64,000 nucleotides of DNA from Lumbricus rubellus (taxonomy: Eukaryota; Annelida; Clitellata; Crassiclitellata; Lumbricidae): the NCBI GenBank assembly GCA_945859605.1, contig OX243824.1, positions 775,831-839,830 of the forward strand, given 5' to 3'. Every line of letters begins with the position of its first letter. Position 1 is the first letter of the stretch. The notes beneath the pieces were generated by a model, which did not search any database, had not been told where the DNA came from, and was given only the letters and a program-made list of their open reading frames with translations. Of this stretch, positions 1 to 10,793 are shown in pieces. The position numbers and the translations under genes were made by a program.

Positions 1-140
1 ACGCATGTTCTTGGCTACTTGGCAGCTCAGTCAAAACAAAATCGATAGGTAGAGAGGTGAAATCGTTCTAAATTCAAACTGAAACGGGTCAGGAGACAGA
101 CTTCTTAGGTGTATGACATGTTTTATGTGAAGAGTTAAAG
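1..140. repeat. Partial copy of the CAGTCAAAACA repeat family
   Basis: The first 140 bases resemble the inner terminal part of the repeats at 48,340-51,310 and 52,780-54,970. They share a stretch reading CAGTCAAAACA followed by a purine-rich GGTAGAGAGGTGAAATCG, then a CAGACTTC and a TTTATGTGAAG block. The same CAGTCAAAACA block occurs in reverse orientation near 50,900-50,960, which is why I treat it as part of a terminal inverted repeat. The copy is cut by the window edge. Confidence 0.5.
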
Positions 141-1500
141 TAAGTATTGTGCTTTATTGAACCGCCTGCAAACGCACCGCGGGAACATTATTTGAGAATA
201 GAACATACGTACATGTAGGCTAGCATGTAAATTCATACGAAAATGGAAATACGCAATTTTCAGTAATCATAGTATGACTATACAACTAAAAAAACATAAC
301 ATACATTTATAGTACCATTTGAGAGAGAAAAGATAAACAGTAATAAAAATTAAGGTCACTTGAATATTAGAGGACCTAAGACATGGCTTGAATTGCAAGT
401 ATACATGCAACAGAGAAGAGGGTGGACTCAGCATTACGGAAAGTTCAGGACGGAACGATTTAAAGAGTATCAAATGAGTATGCCTTGCTGGAATGATCAG
501 TGGATACGATCCTATCATCTTCCCCTTTTCCCACTCTGACAGTGTCAGTTCCATGCCTGCAGAACGGCCGAAGAGACACGACGCTAATCAACTTCGTTCA
601 AACGCAGAGTCGTTAAGCAGAAACTAATTGGACTTAATTAGACACCTTTAAATTTGTTTTGGCGCCCTCTGAATTTTGATATAACTAATGCTATTACTTT
701 TAAATAATGGTATTTCCTATAGAACTGTAGTAAAAAAGAACGTTAAAAATCAGTTCAACTAATACAACATTTGCTGCTGTTGTTGTTCTTTTACTGTTGT
801 TGCTATATTTGTCATTATAATTACTATGACATAAGCAACTGAACTAGGCTAAGTGGCAATTCTTTTATCAACGTCGAAACTTACTTTGTTTCACCTCGAA
901 ATTTCTATTCGTCCACTTAAATTGTTTTGGTGACGGTTCAACATAGGAATGGTTGGATCTGCAATAATTGACTATCCCAGAAACGTCAGAATTCTTGAAT
1001 TGTTTTGCCTTCTTACGACACCTTTAACTTGAAATTCATGAAACTATAAATTAATTTTAAGTCCATTTTTGAATAAGTGCCATCCCTTTGCTAAGTCACA
1101 CCTGCGTCAAATCGGTCCATATAGTCGCAATCATAATGATCTATGTATTAGTTCAATTACCTGGGTACTTTAATAAATCGCTATATTTGTCAAAAATTAT
1201 ATTGCTACGCTAGACACCCATATATCGATATATGATCGTCCTATTATATTGCTCACACTTCAAAAAATGGCAGATGTCTTTTCCCTACGTGGTCATTATA
1301 ATAATAATAATTATTATTACTGTGTATTACAAGCATCAGTTTTTATGTCTTTATCATGCAATTTTTAATTTACTCCACCACTACAATATTAGTACCCGTC
1401 CCCCAGGTTCATGAAAGGGTGAGGGCGACGCATTGACTTAAAGTTTGGATTAAATTAACGTCATCAATATTCAATGCAGCAGGCGTTACTCCAGTTCACT
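141..1500. other. AT-rich non-coding stretch
   Basis: No coding or structural feature could be supported. The short open frames here have no recognisable family and biased AT-rich composition. Two copies of the motif TTAGACACCTTTA (near 637 and, degenerate, near 1,017) and a short ATT microsatellite near 1,298-1,320 are the only landmarks. Confidence 0.6.
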
Positions 1501-1504
1501 ATAA

Positions 1505-1725
1505 ATCATTCATTCATTCCATTTATTCGGACATTTATATAGCGCCCTGCAATAAAACTATTAAGAAGAGCTCCGACACCAGCGCGTCCAAAATTAACAG
1601 TATGATCCTGGTAGAGTTCCAGATTATAAGGCTATTCAGACCACGTCTTGTCCAACCACAGAGGTTGGCTCGATTCTCCATGGTCGCAGTACTACTTGCA
1701 GTCCAAATCAAGATACCCATAATTA
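1505..1725 (-). repeat. LINE/SINE 3'-tail-like repeat, minus orientation
   Basis: Starts with ATTCATTCATTCC followed by ATTTATATAGCGCCC, the reverse complement of the GCGCTATATAAAT plus (GAAT)n tails that end the CR1-like LINE copies near 58,070-58,117 and 60,005-60,045. The remainder is not assigned. It is probably the 3' region of an old non-LTR element inserted on the minus strand. Confidence 0.45.
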
Positions 1726-2212
1726 TAATTATCCGAAATCCTTTACTGCTTGGCTGAATTAAATATCCGTCTCATCCTTAAATAATTAAGCATTTAAGAC
1801 ATCTTAAATTGACCACTGACCAAGTGATATTCAATGCATATTGAAGAGCATCAGCGTCGCCCTCCTGCTTTATTCAGGCTTGAGACTGGCACTGTCAGAG
1901 TGCCAGCAGTGGGAGACCAGGTATACAGTTCAAACACGTTAACATACAGATTTCTTCATAATTGTTTATGTGACCCTGACACCGAATGGTGAAATTAAAA
2001 TATATAATGACATTTTGAAACAAGTTGAAGGTGTTTAATTTGCGCAGAAAAAATTTCGCCACTAAATTGTATAACGACATCCTGGTGTGCGCCGACATTA
2101 GGTTACCGTTAATGGATTTAAGACAATAGCTGTATTCAAATATATAATAAAATATAGCGAATTCTTTACAAATAACAAACCGAAAAAAGGCTAAATAAGC
2201 ACAAAAGATAGC
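1726..2212. other. AT-rich stretch without recognised feature
   Basis: Nothing could be supported here. It forms the left flank of the hAT-type element that starts at 2,221. Confidence 0.5.
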
Positions 2213-2410
2213 CAGATCAACAGTGGCGGCGGCAGGGGGGGCTAGGGGGGCTAAGCCCCCCCTATCGGCGGCTCAGCCCCCCCCAAAAAAAAAAAAACGA
2301 GGAAAATATCTACAACTGCTAACTTCGAATAAGAAAGCTAGACAGTGACCAACGGCAATGAAATCAACTATGTAATCATAGCGTAGAGTGCTTATCCTAA
2401 TTGGAATCCA

Positions 2411-3003
2411 CCGCATATACGAAGCAGGACGTTTTGGCGCCGCCGTTTTGGCGCCGGACGTTTTGGCGCCGCCGTTTTGGCGCGACCGTTTTGGCGCCGG
2501 ACGTTTTGGCGCCGGAATTTTTTTCACCCTCGTTCTAGAGAATAAAATTTATGATATTGTAGGTAATCGTAGGAGGTTCATTTACGCACATTTTGAGGTA
2601 AATTTTGTAATGATATTCCACGCCATTCAAAAGTTATGCCCAAAATAGCTAAGAATGTATCTATAAGACATGCGTCGTGAGGATCGGTTAGGGTCAGGTT
2701 AGGCGTCGTGAGGGTCGGTTAGGGTTAGGTATAGGGTTATTGTAGTCATTCGGTCCCTTATAGGGTACAGATTATTACACTACTGAATGAAACTTGAAAA
2801 ATAAATATTACACTTCGTACTGATGTATTTGTAAACTAAACCGAAAATAAGCTGCTGAGATCAATTTTTATATGGGCGCCAAAACGGCGGCGCCAAAACG
2901 GCGGTGCCAAAACGGCGGCGCCAAAACGGTCGCGCCAAAACGGCGGCGCCAAAACGGTCGCGCCAAAACGGCGGCGCCAAAACGTCACGTACCGCCGCAT
3001 ATA
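2411..3003. mobile_element. Fold-back element with GGCGCC tandem inverted arms
   Basis: The left arm (about 2,428-2,517) is a tandem array of CGTTTTGGCGCCG-like units. The right arm (about 2,872-2,986) is the same array inverted (GGCGCCAAAACGG). The arms enclose about 350 bp of AT-rich DNA. A possible 9-bp target duplication CCGCATATA is at 2,411-2,419 and 2,995-3,003. A 9-bp duplication would fit a MULE-type element, but the superfamily is inference. It is nested inside the hAT-type element. Confidence 0.6.
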
Positions 3004-3779
3004 ATATTTTGCCAAACATACCCCGACCCGTCATGAGGTTATGTATACCATATGTAGCCCGCCAGCCGGCTGAGGGCTACTGTAACACCTGTTACATACC
3101 TATACAATCAAATACGAAATGGGGTTTTCAATTAGCAGTTTGTAGTCAAGCCCGGCACCAGGGTGTGCGGGGCCCAAGGCAGCAAGCGATTCTCTGAAAA
3201 GGGTGCTCAAGCAAAACATTTGCGAAGTTGATTTCCTGCCAATAAGGTACGTAGGCCTACTGTAGATCATAGGCTTTGATATTCTAGAAAACGTGAATTA
3301 TACCGGTAGGCCTAGCTGAAAGTGGTTTGGGAAAGTTGCCTGATCTGACTTTGGCGGACGAGCCGAAGTCTTTGAGCCGAAAATTTTAAGAAATCCTGTT
3401 TTGGTCATTCGCCCAAAATTGTACAAATTTCACCCATTTTTAGTGCCTGACGATCTGTTTAGTCATTTGCCCATAAAATTTTAAAATCATACCATTTTTT
3501 ACATATTTGTTGTGTTTGACGACCTGTTTTTTTAGTTGTTTGCCCACAAATTGTTAAGACTTGCTTCCCGGCTGATACTGGGCACCAGCAGGTCACGAAA
3601 ATCAATGCCGGGTCGCAGATCTTGACAGACCCGGCTCACTTTCAGCCCTGGCCTATAGCCTGCATGTACACTAGTAGTTGTGACTCGCTTTATTTGCAGA
3701 CTCATGGGCGAAGTTTGGTCTCAGCTCTTGTGGGGCTAAATCAATGTCCCACGGATCTCTATTATAATAGTCAAGTCAA

Positions 3780-4520
3780 CTTCAAAACAGCAGGTCGTTG
3801 ATAGCACTAGAATCACAATGATGACCTTAGACACCCGAAAATCGTTGGTAACACTGGAATCAAAGTGATATCCTTAGACACCCGAAAATCGTTGATAACA
3901 CTGGAATCAAAGTGATATCCTTATACCCCGAAAATCGTTGATAACACCGGAATCAAAATGATGACCTTAGACACCCGAAAATCGTTCATAACACTGGAAT
4001 CAAAATGATGACCTTAGACACCCGAAAATCGTGTGTAACACTAGAATCAAAGTGATATCCTTAGACACCCGAAAATCGTTGATAACACTAGAATCAAAAT
4101 GATGACCTTAGACACCCGAAAATCGTTGGTATCACTGGAATAAAAGTGATATCCTTAGACACCCGAAAATCGTTGATAACAATAAACTCGAAATGATGTC
4201 ATTAGACACCCGAACATCGTTGGTAACATTGGTAACACTGGAATCAAAATGATACCCTTAGAAACCGGAAAATCGTTGATAACACTGGAATCAAAATGAT
4301 GTCCTTAGACATTTTTGTTGTCTAGTACCTGCTCATCAGTGCTGTAATATGCCGAGCAAATTTCTGTCCAGGGTAACGGCCTCTGTTGTCATAAACCCTG
4401 GTCAAATCGGATCCATCCATCCAAAAATCGTTGGCAACACTGGAATCAAAATGATGTCCTTAGACACCCGAAAATCCTTGATTACACTGGAATCAAAATG
4501 AAGTCTTTAGACACCCGAAA
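3780..4520. repeat. Minisatellite, unit about 46 bp
   Basis: About twelve imperfect tandem copies of a unit containing TTAGACACCCGAAAATCGTTG, then an AACACTGGAATCAAAATGATG block. One stretch (about 4,315-4,430) is interrupted by unrelated sequence. It has no coding sense and lies inside the hAT-type element. Confidence 0.85.
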
Positions 4521-5150
4521 AGGTGTCTTCTAAAATTTTGACGACTAAAAAAGGTGTCTTCAGAAATTTTGGCAGCTAAAAAAGATGTCCTCAGTAATTT
4601 TGAGACTAAAAGAAGGTTTCTTCAGAAATTTTGACTACTAAAAAAGGTGTCTTCAGAAATTTAGACAACTAAAAAATGATGTCTTCAGAAATTTTGATAC
4701 CTAAACAAAGGTGTCTTCAAAAATTTTGACAAATAAAAAAAGATGTCTTCAGGAATTTTGACACTAAACAAAGGTGTCTTCAGACTTTTTTACGACTAAA
4801 ATAAGGTGTCTTCAAAAATTGTCACGACTATAAAGGTGTTCTCAGAAATTTTAACACCTAAAAAATGCGTCTTCAGAAATTTTGGTGTCTTCAGAAATTT
4901 GGACAACTAAACAAGGGTGTCAGACATTTTTACGACTAAAATAATGTGTTTTCAGACATTTTGACGACTAAATTAAGGTGTCTTCAGAAATTTTAACACC
5001 TAAACAAATGTGTCTTCAGAAATTTTGGTGTCTTCAGAAATTTTTACAACTAAAAAAAGGCGTCTTCAGAAATTTTGACAGATTAAAAAAAGATGTCTTC
5101 AGAATTTTGACACCTAAACAAAGGTGTTTTCAGACATTTTGACGACTAAA
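4520..5150. repeat. Minisatellite, unit about 33 bp
   Basis: About eighteen degenerate copies of a unit built on AAAGGTGTCTTCAGAAATTTTG followed by ACGACTAAA. It directly continues from the 46-bp array, and both share a GTGTCT/AGACAC core, so the second array may have arisen from the first by divergence. Confidence 0.85.
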
Positions 5151-5587
5151 GCAAATCGTCAGAAGTTCTCCGCCGAAGAAACACCCCCCTTCCAATCAAA
5201 GCGTGGCTACGGCTTTGGAGGCTGGACGAAGTTGTGCAGTTCTAAAAATTCTTTTAAAAAGCCCTGCATTCTTATACTGGTAGTCTGCGACTCTGCAAAA
5301 CGACTTCTTATTGAAGTTTTCATGATTTTATCGTTCTGGCAAAATATAGCCTAAAAATGGCTCTAGTTGAGGTCAACAGAGCTAAAAATGCGTTGGCGGC
5401 TGGGGCTCCGCCCCAGACCCCGCTGGGGGAGCTTGCGACGCTCCCCCAGACCCCCTAGTCGGTATGGGCTTCGTGCCTTTGGCACTCGCTGCTTCACGCC
5501 TTCGGCGCTTCATAAAAAAGTTCTAGTTTGGCTTAGGGCTTCAGCCCCCCCCAAACCTAAAATCCTGGCGCCGCCACTGCAGATCAA

Positions 5588-6357
5588 GTCATTTATTTCT
5601 TTTACGTTGAATCCCGCTGACTTTCATGTCACCTTCTCCCCAACTTCAATTTGACCTTAAACCGATTTCGTTCTTCAGTCTATCGGACTTGTTTTGACAG
5701 AGCCCTTGTGATGAATAAGCTGGTTCCCTCGACATCGCTTTTTCTGTGGGACCCTCGAAATTACGATTGCATTTACATTAGCATTGAATATTTTTAATTG
5801 ATTCGAAGTTTATCGTTTTTAATGAGAAGTTCATACTTTTATCAGACGAATCGATTAAAGAGTGGTAATATTATAAATTTGATGCGACACAGAATGCATA
5901 TGTAGAGAATAATATCAACGACATCAAGGTGTATAAGCAGCGTCTTAAATTATGACCAACAATATTATATCACTAAACGTCCGTTTGCCAATTCACGCCG
6001 TCACAATGAACGGCCTCTTAGAAACTTCCTTCCTGGTATTCAGTGTATAAATTCAATGCTGCAGCCATCTGGTGACAGAAAATGTGAAATAAAACTTGAA
6101 CTTTATACGTAGCAAAAGCATAATATACAAAGTCAGAAAATTTCGTTAGATGACACTTATATTTAGTGACTGTAGTAATCATGTAAACAATTTATGCGGA
6201 CATTTTTTTAACCCAGTTGTATCCGAAATTTTCAACACCTTTGACTAGAAAAGAATAGACCTTATATAAGGCAGTTTCTGATAAGTTTTTTTAATTTCCG
6301 CATTGATCGCATAGGACAGATATCAGAAAAGTACGTTCACATGAATAGAACGCTGTA
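5588..6357. other. AT-rich stretch without recognised gene
   Basis: No coding feature could be supported. A segment near 6,035-6,110 (GCAGCCATCTGGTGACAGAAA) resembles 58,225-58,275 inside the TTAA element, so it is probably an old repeat fragment. Confidence 0.5.
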
Positions 6358-6903
6358 TAACAACTTCATTGACTAAAAACAGACGTTTGACAGTGTGTGG
6401 CTAGAAGGTCTATGGAAAACACTGAGATACTGTGGAGTACCAGAAGAGTTGGTAATATTGATCGAGGACATATTCAGCAAATCAGAAAGCGCAGTGACAG
6501 TCAAGGGCGGATACAGAAATTTTGGACGGGGGGGGGGGGGGCAACAATTCTTGACACCTTGGGTCTGGGGCAAAAAATTCGCAACCGCCAAAAAGTTGAT
6601 GACCTTTTTTTTTTAGTCATCCGGCCAAATTTTCGGGAAAACCATACCATTTCAGCAGCCGCTGAAACCAAATGGGGGGGGGGGGGCCACGATACATGGC
6701 ATTTCTAAATGGGGGGCCATGGCCGGATTGGCCCCCCCCTGGATCCGCCCCTGGTGACAGTGCAGGGAGAACTGACGGAATGGTTCATGATAAAGGTCGG
6801 AGTAAGGCAGGGATGTGGAATGTCATCATATTTATGCACTATATTTATAAACTTCAGAGTAGGAGCTGTCTACCGCTTTGGCAGAATGGGGCAGGGTAGT
6901 CAG
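6358..6903 (+). pseudogene. LINE reverse transcriptase fragment, split by insertions
   Basis: In-frame translation around 6,358-6,501 shows a degraded FID...FDSV motif, then LWKTLRYCGVP and a following helix. After the MITE at 6,502-6,753 it continues with LTEWFMIKVGVRQGC, which are the consecutive RT palm motifs of non-LTR retrotransposons (finger/palm motif A followed by the GVRQGC motif). A stop codon lies inside the first motif, so it is dead. Sequence from 9,801 onward, past the 2.9-kb transposon, is the continuation of the same LINE. Only a small slice of the RT remains. Confidence 0.8.
6502..6753. mobile_element. hAT MITE, CAGGGGCGGATCC family
   Basis: Ends are CAAGGGCGGATAC and, inverted, CAGGGGCGGATCC. 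An exact 8-bp target duplication GTGACAGT is at 6,494-6,501 and 6,754-6,761. The 252-bp interior contains long G and C runs and phrases such as AGTTGATGACC and AGTCATCCGGCC that recur in the related copies at 19,625-19,933, 21,968-22,266 and 51,770-52,260. Removing it restores one reading frame across the host LINE fragment, which supports the boundary. Confidence 0.85.
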
Positions 6904-7504
6904 TAAGGTGGAGTGAAAAAGTTTTTTGTGGAACTTCAAAATGCCCTGGTGCGGGAAAGTTGTATTATGATCTAAGAAGTTCATGTAAATTTTAAGAAAT
7001 TTTTATTCATTATTTAAGAGGTGCCCCAACGATATCCTAAATTTGCCATAATATGTAAAAAATCGAAATTTTTCGTTTTTCCTAATAATGTTTGTCAACC
7101 TCTTAACCATATTGCAAAGCAAGTTTTAAACTATGAATAACGCTTTTAAAGAGAATCCCTGTCCAAACTCATTTTATTGCCATATTTAAGTGACTGCAGG
7201 CGACAATAAAAATCTACATTTACATTATTTTTGCCGAAATTTGTCTAATGCTTAAATAATTGACATATGATGCCATTTTCGGGCACTCTAAAAATGCTTA
7301 AGTGTGGAAATTTTTATACCTTCTCTAGCGTTTTAATCTATAATCTCAATTAAAATTGTTGTGATTGAAATAAAATTTAAATTTAAATTAAAACCTAAAT
7401 TTCAATTATTAAGATTTCTGTTCAAATCTTTCAAAAAATTAATTTCTCGATATTATCTTATAAATGTTTGGTAAAAGTTACTCCGACCTCAAAGGAACCA
7501 AAGT

Positions 7505-9491
7505 TTGCAGCAAGTAGCAACCACGATCACACTGCGAATAGCAGGTTTGTGGTTGAAGTCTTCAAAACCAATTATAGGTCCATCTCATCAAAATGTAGTG
7601 GACAAGATAAAACTCTATAACAAGTATAGAAACTTGCTGGAGCCATATAAATTGAGAAAATATGACCAGAAATACATATCTGAATTTGAAGAATTTGGGA
7701 AGCCATCTGAAATTCAATTATTTGATATTATGTCATGTAACCTAGGCCTATTATAATAAGTATATGGTAATAAATAATTGCACTTGTGCAAAAAATAAAA
7801 TACAGAAGTTAAAATAGCAGAACGAAACTTTCATATTGATCAAGGCCAAACAAGAGCAATGATGGTTGTTAGTAGGCTATCAATTTAAAAATTACTAGCT
7901 CTATGAGAAGAAAAGAGGAAATGCAAAGAAATATATTTAGAGAAGGCAGCAGCAAAGTGTCTTAAGCTTTCCTTCGCTCAAGAACAACCCGATATTTTCA
8001 GTTATTTTGACTCAGAAAGTGAAGTCAGACAGGGAATCAAATTCTTCAGCAGATAATCATCACAGTGTTAAACAACAAAGAATCAGACGATGAAGATAGG
8101 ACCAGAGTGCAAATGAAAAATGGCAAGAAATCGGAGGCTATCTTTAAAATCATATCTGAAGATCACATAGCACTTGTGTTTGAACGGATTTACCATATCT
8201 GGGTCATGTTACTCCGGAGAGGCGATCATCTAAAAATATTCATGCAGGTATCACTAGGCGTTTGTTAGATAATAAAATAGCAACTGAAGATTTAGTTGTC
8301 ATTGGTTGTGACTGAATTAATGTCAAGACTGGTGCAATTGGTGGGATCATGAGTCTTTTGGAATTACAACTTGGTAGACCGTTACATTGGTTTATTTGTA
8401 TGTTGCATGCCAACAAATTAAACCCTGAGACATCTAATTCAAAAGCTAAATGGTGGAACACAAGGTCCAACATTATTTTCAGTAAACATAGGCAATTATC
8501 TAGGAAACTGTGATTCATTATCTGAAACATTAAAACCCAATTGAGTTAGAGAACTGTCTAGATATGGAAGGAATCAAATTAAGTACCTATCAGCAATATT
8601 AATATTGCTGATCGGTACTTACCGTAATTTGATTCCTTCCATATCAAATGCCATAATGATACAGCTTTGCATAATTAATTAATTATAGTCTACTTTTGTG
8701 CAATATAATTTATAAACTATGCAGAGCTGCATTATGTGGCACTTGCTCCCCAGATATAGTTAGATCTCTACTTTCAAACGCCAGCTGATGTTTGCCACTC
8801 AAGGTGGTTGATAACAGCAAATAGAATTTTGAGATTATAGGAACTGAAAGTCCAAGTGATAATCCAATTAAGCCTAGTTTCATATCAAGACAAAGTCAGC
8901 ATGCAGTCAAGGTTCCAAGCACCTGCGGAGGATAATAAAATTTTCAAGACACTGCAACAAAATTTACGAGACATTGTAGTGGAGGTTATTCAATGAAATA
9001 GATATTTCGCCATGCAGAAAATATACAACTTGCAATGTTTGTCCAACGAAAGACCTCATATCCGCAAACTAGCATGCAAATTCTTGCTGCAAGAGTTGAA
9101 AAAGCATCATTAACAAAAATCATGAAATTTCGAGTAGGTCTAAGCTACGCACACTCAACTTTCATCATGAAGATATTAAATTGATCAAGTCGAATGGCAA
9201 ATGATAGAACGATATGAGCCACCTCTCACGAAACGTGTTGCAGACAAGGATGAAGCAAATTGTGTAAAATCTAGCAATAGGCCTAGGCCTATTGCAGAGG
9301 TAGGCCTACATAAAATAGCTCAGTTTCATGCCACATCCAAGCGACAAAGTGATGCACACGCCATGTTGCAGAAGCTTCAGCAAAGGTCAATGGCTATGCT
9401 TCAACAGATGGAGTCATTCGGGCAGGAAGAGCATGAAAAAATACTGAAAATTCCTAACACTAGATCAGAGTTTTGCATAATTTTGACTTAA
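7505..9491 (+). pseudogene. Decayed transposase-like gene of the 2.9-kb element
   Basis: Several short open pieces in different frames appear to derive from one protein. One piece (7,505-7,756) reads through IIGPSHQNVVDKIKLYNKY. Another, around 8,295-8,420, reads VVIGCD, then NVKTGAIGG, then LGRPLHWFICMLHAN. A third (9,201-9,491) carries EPPLTKRVAD. I recall the combination of a VIGCDG-NTG motif, a GRPLxWxIC-LHxNEL motif and a late EPPLT motif from multicopy uncharacterised proteins of several invertebrates. I infer a transposase, but no catalytic triad can be named. Frameshifts and stops make it non-functional. Confidence 0.5.
8561..8645. repeat. Long imperfect palindrome (about 85 bp)
   Basis: GATATGGAAGGAATCAAATT at the left is matched by its reverse complement at the right, with AGTACC and CAGCAATATT also paired across an AT-rich centre. 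The stem would be about 38 bp with two small bulges. It lies in the transposase-like region, so it probably records an inverted microduplication that disrupted the gene. Confidence 0.85.
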
Positions 9492-9800
9492 GAGAAACCT
9501 CTTAAATCAAGGTGTATTTTATAATACGGAATATGATAGTTAATTCTGTCATCAGTATACAGCATAACAACAATGGTCTGTTGTCCAAAGTCGCCAATGG
9601 CTAAAAGCACATTTTAACGAAAAATTGCAAATTTTGTCCAAAATGTTGGATTTTCTTCATCGTTGGGGCACCTCTTAGAAAAATAATAGGATCAACATAT
9701 TTTGCAAAACAACTAACCATATCATAATACAACTTTTGCACACCAGGGCATTTTTAAATTCTGACATTAAATTTTTCACCATTGTATTCACTCCACCTTA

Positions 9801-9900
9801 GTAGTCAGGGCAGTTGTTTAATCATGAGAAGGAGATTAGCGGATCTAATCATCAAGAATGAGGATTTGGTTTGGTTAATCATCTGTTAACGTCATGCAAG
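9801..9900 (+). pseudogene. Continuation of the interrupted LINE fragment
   Basis: Sequence downstream of the 2.9-kb transposon joins to the pre-insertion LINE at the GTAGTCAG duplication. No RT motif is visible here, so the assignment rests on continuity only. From about 9,900 to 10,145 no feature is seen apart from a TTAGACACCTTTAAG motif near 9,995. Confidence 0.4.
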
Positions 9901-10149
9901 TTAAACAGTATATGGAAATTACTAATTGCATTATTGAAAGATTTCGTCCAAAACTACCGTAACAGTGACATGGATTAATTCGTTCTCTTTATTTAGACAC
10001 CTTTAAGTTTCAAAATATGTTCACTATAGTAATGACTCAGTTAACAAAATATTTGACTTTTGAACTAAACGACACCTTATAAGAACAATGGCCGTTGCAT
10101 TCGTAAAAATATGTGTGGTATTTATTATTATCATAATTATAATTATTGG

Positions 10150-10335
10150 CTCCTCTATACTTGCAGGAGCTCTGCTGCTCGACTACGCATGTTCAACGCC
10201 GCTGCTCTCTCCGCTCAGCTGCACAAGCGGAACTTATTGTTCCACGCTCACAGACTGCAATCAGGCAGCGCCGTGCTTTCTCCGTGGCTGGCCTGCGACC
10301 TGGAATGAGCTCCCTGTTATCAGGGTGACACAACG
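10150..10335 (+). pseudogene. CR1-like LINE ORF2 C-terminal fragment
   Basis: A plus-strand translation contains RQRRAFSVAGLRP and WNELP, the extreme C-terminal block (typically RRAFSVVGPxxWNxLP) of CR1-like/jockey-type ORF2 proteins. The same block appears near 57,895-57,945 and 59,835-59,885. The fragment is frameshifted and ends within the 3' region. It is a 5'-truncated insertion, as is usual for LINEs. Confidence 0.7.
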
Positions 10336-10401
10336 CACCCTGTTACATGTCGATGCACTTAAAAAATAAACAACAAAAGTAATGTGAGGATAACAATGTC
10401 A

Positions 10402-10793
10402 TTAATGGGCGACAAAGAGAACCCTCGGAATAAAGTTTCTAACATCCTTAACTCGTAGAACAAAAGGATGCGGTCTATGGCGTAAGTTATAGGTGGTTTT
10501 TGCTAGAGGTGGAAAAAGGTTCCTCAGGACATGATTGACATTTAGCATTACATTACGAAGCAGCCCAGCATCAGCTCTGGCAACTAATTTCTCCATGTTC
10601 GGGAACATCGTAGAAAGGAATACCAGTCGTCGCATCCGGTTCAACATTTTTTCTAGTTTAGTTCTGTCGTTGCTAATGGTGAACCCCACCAGGCTGGGGT
10701 AGCAGAGAGGATCCTCGCGACAGAATTGGCACGAGCTACCTCGTGGAGAGCGTCAGAGGGCAGTCCATGGACTCTAAGCATTCTCAGTAATGA
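10402..10793 (-). pseudogene. LINE reverse transcriptase C-terminal fragment
   Basis: The minus-strand translation starts near 10,793 with HGLPSDALHEVARANSVARI and AWWGF, then a 95-residue open part ends in HVLRNLFPPLAK...YNLRHRPHPF...RNFIPRVL. These blocks are typical of the domain after the RT thumb in non-LTR retrotransposons. The N-terminal endonuclease and the palm are absent. It lies tail to tail with the plus-strand LINE end at 10,150-10,335. Confidence 0.75.

Larger units (their letters stand above)
2221..5579. mobile_element. Non-autonomous hAT-type DNA transposon, 3.36 kb
   Basis: The left end CAGTGGCGGCG and the right end CGCCGCCACTG are inverted and fit the CA...TG ends of the hAT superfamily. 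An exact 8-bp target duplication CAGATCAA lies at 2,213-2,220 and 5,580-5,587. Inside each end is a run of G or C and the palindromic GGCTAAGCCCC-type sequence common in these elements. No transposase is present. The interior is a fold-back element (2,411-3,003) and two minisatellites (3,780-4,520 and 4,520-5,150), so it must have depended on a transposase supplied elsewhere. Confidence 0.85.
6904..9800. mobile_element. 2.9-kb DNA transposon of uncertain superfamily
   Basis: The left end TAAGGTGGAGTGAA and right end TTCACTCCACCTTA are perfectly inverted. Further inside, ATGCCCTGGTG...AAGTTGTATTATGAT is also inverted between the ends. An exact 8-bp target duplication GTAGTCAG lies at 6,896-6,903 and 9,801-9,808. 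The termini do not start with CA, so a hAT assignment is not supported. The interior holds a decayed transposase-like gene and a long palindrome. It inserted into the LINE RT fragment. Confidence 0.8.

Noticed and set aside
2684..2750. Interstitial telomere repeat (GGTTAGGG-like)
   Set aside because: Only a few degenerate TTAGGG-like units (GGTTAGGGTCAGGTTAGG), no regular array.
3780..4520. Possible CRISPR array
   Set aside because: Units vary along their whole length with no constant repeat and unique spacer pattern, and the DNA is animal.
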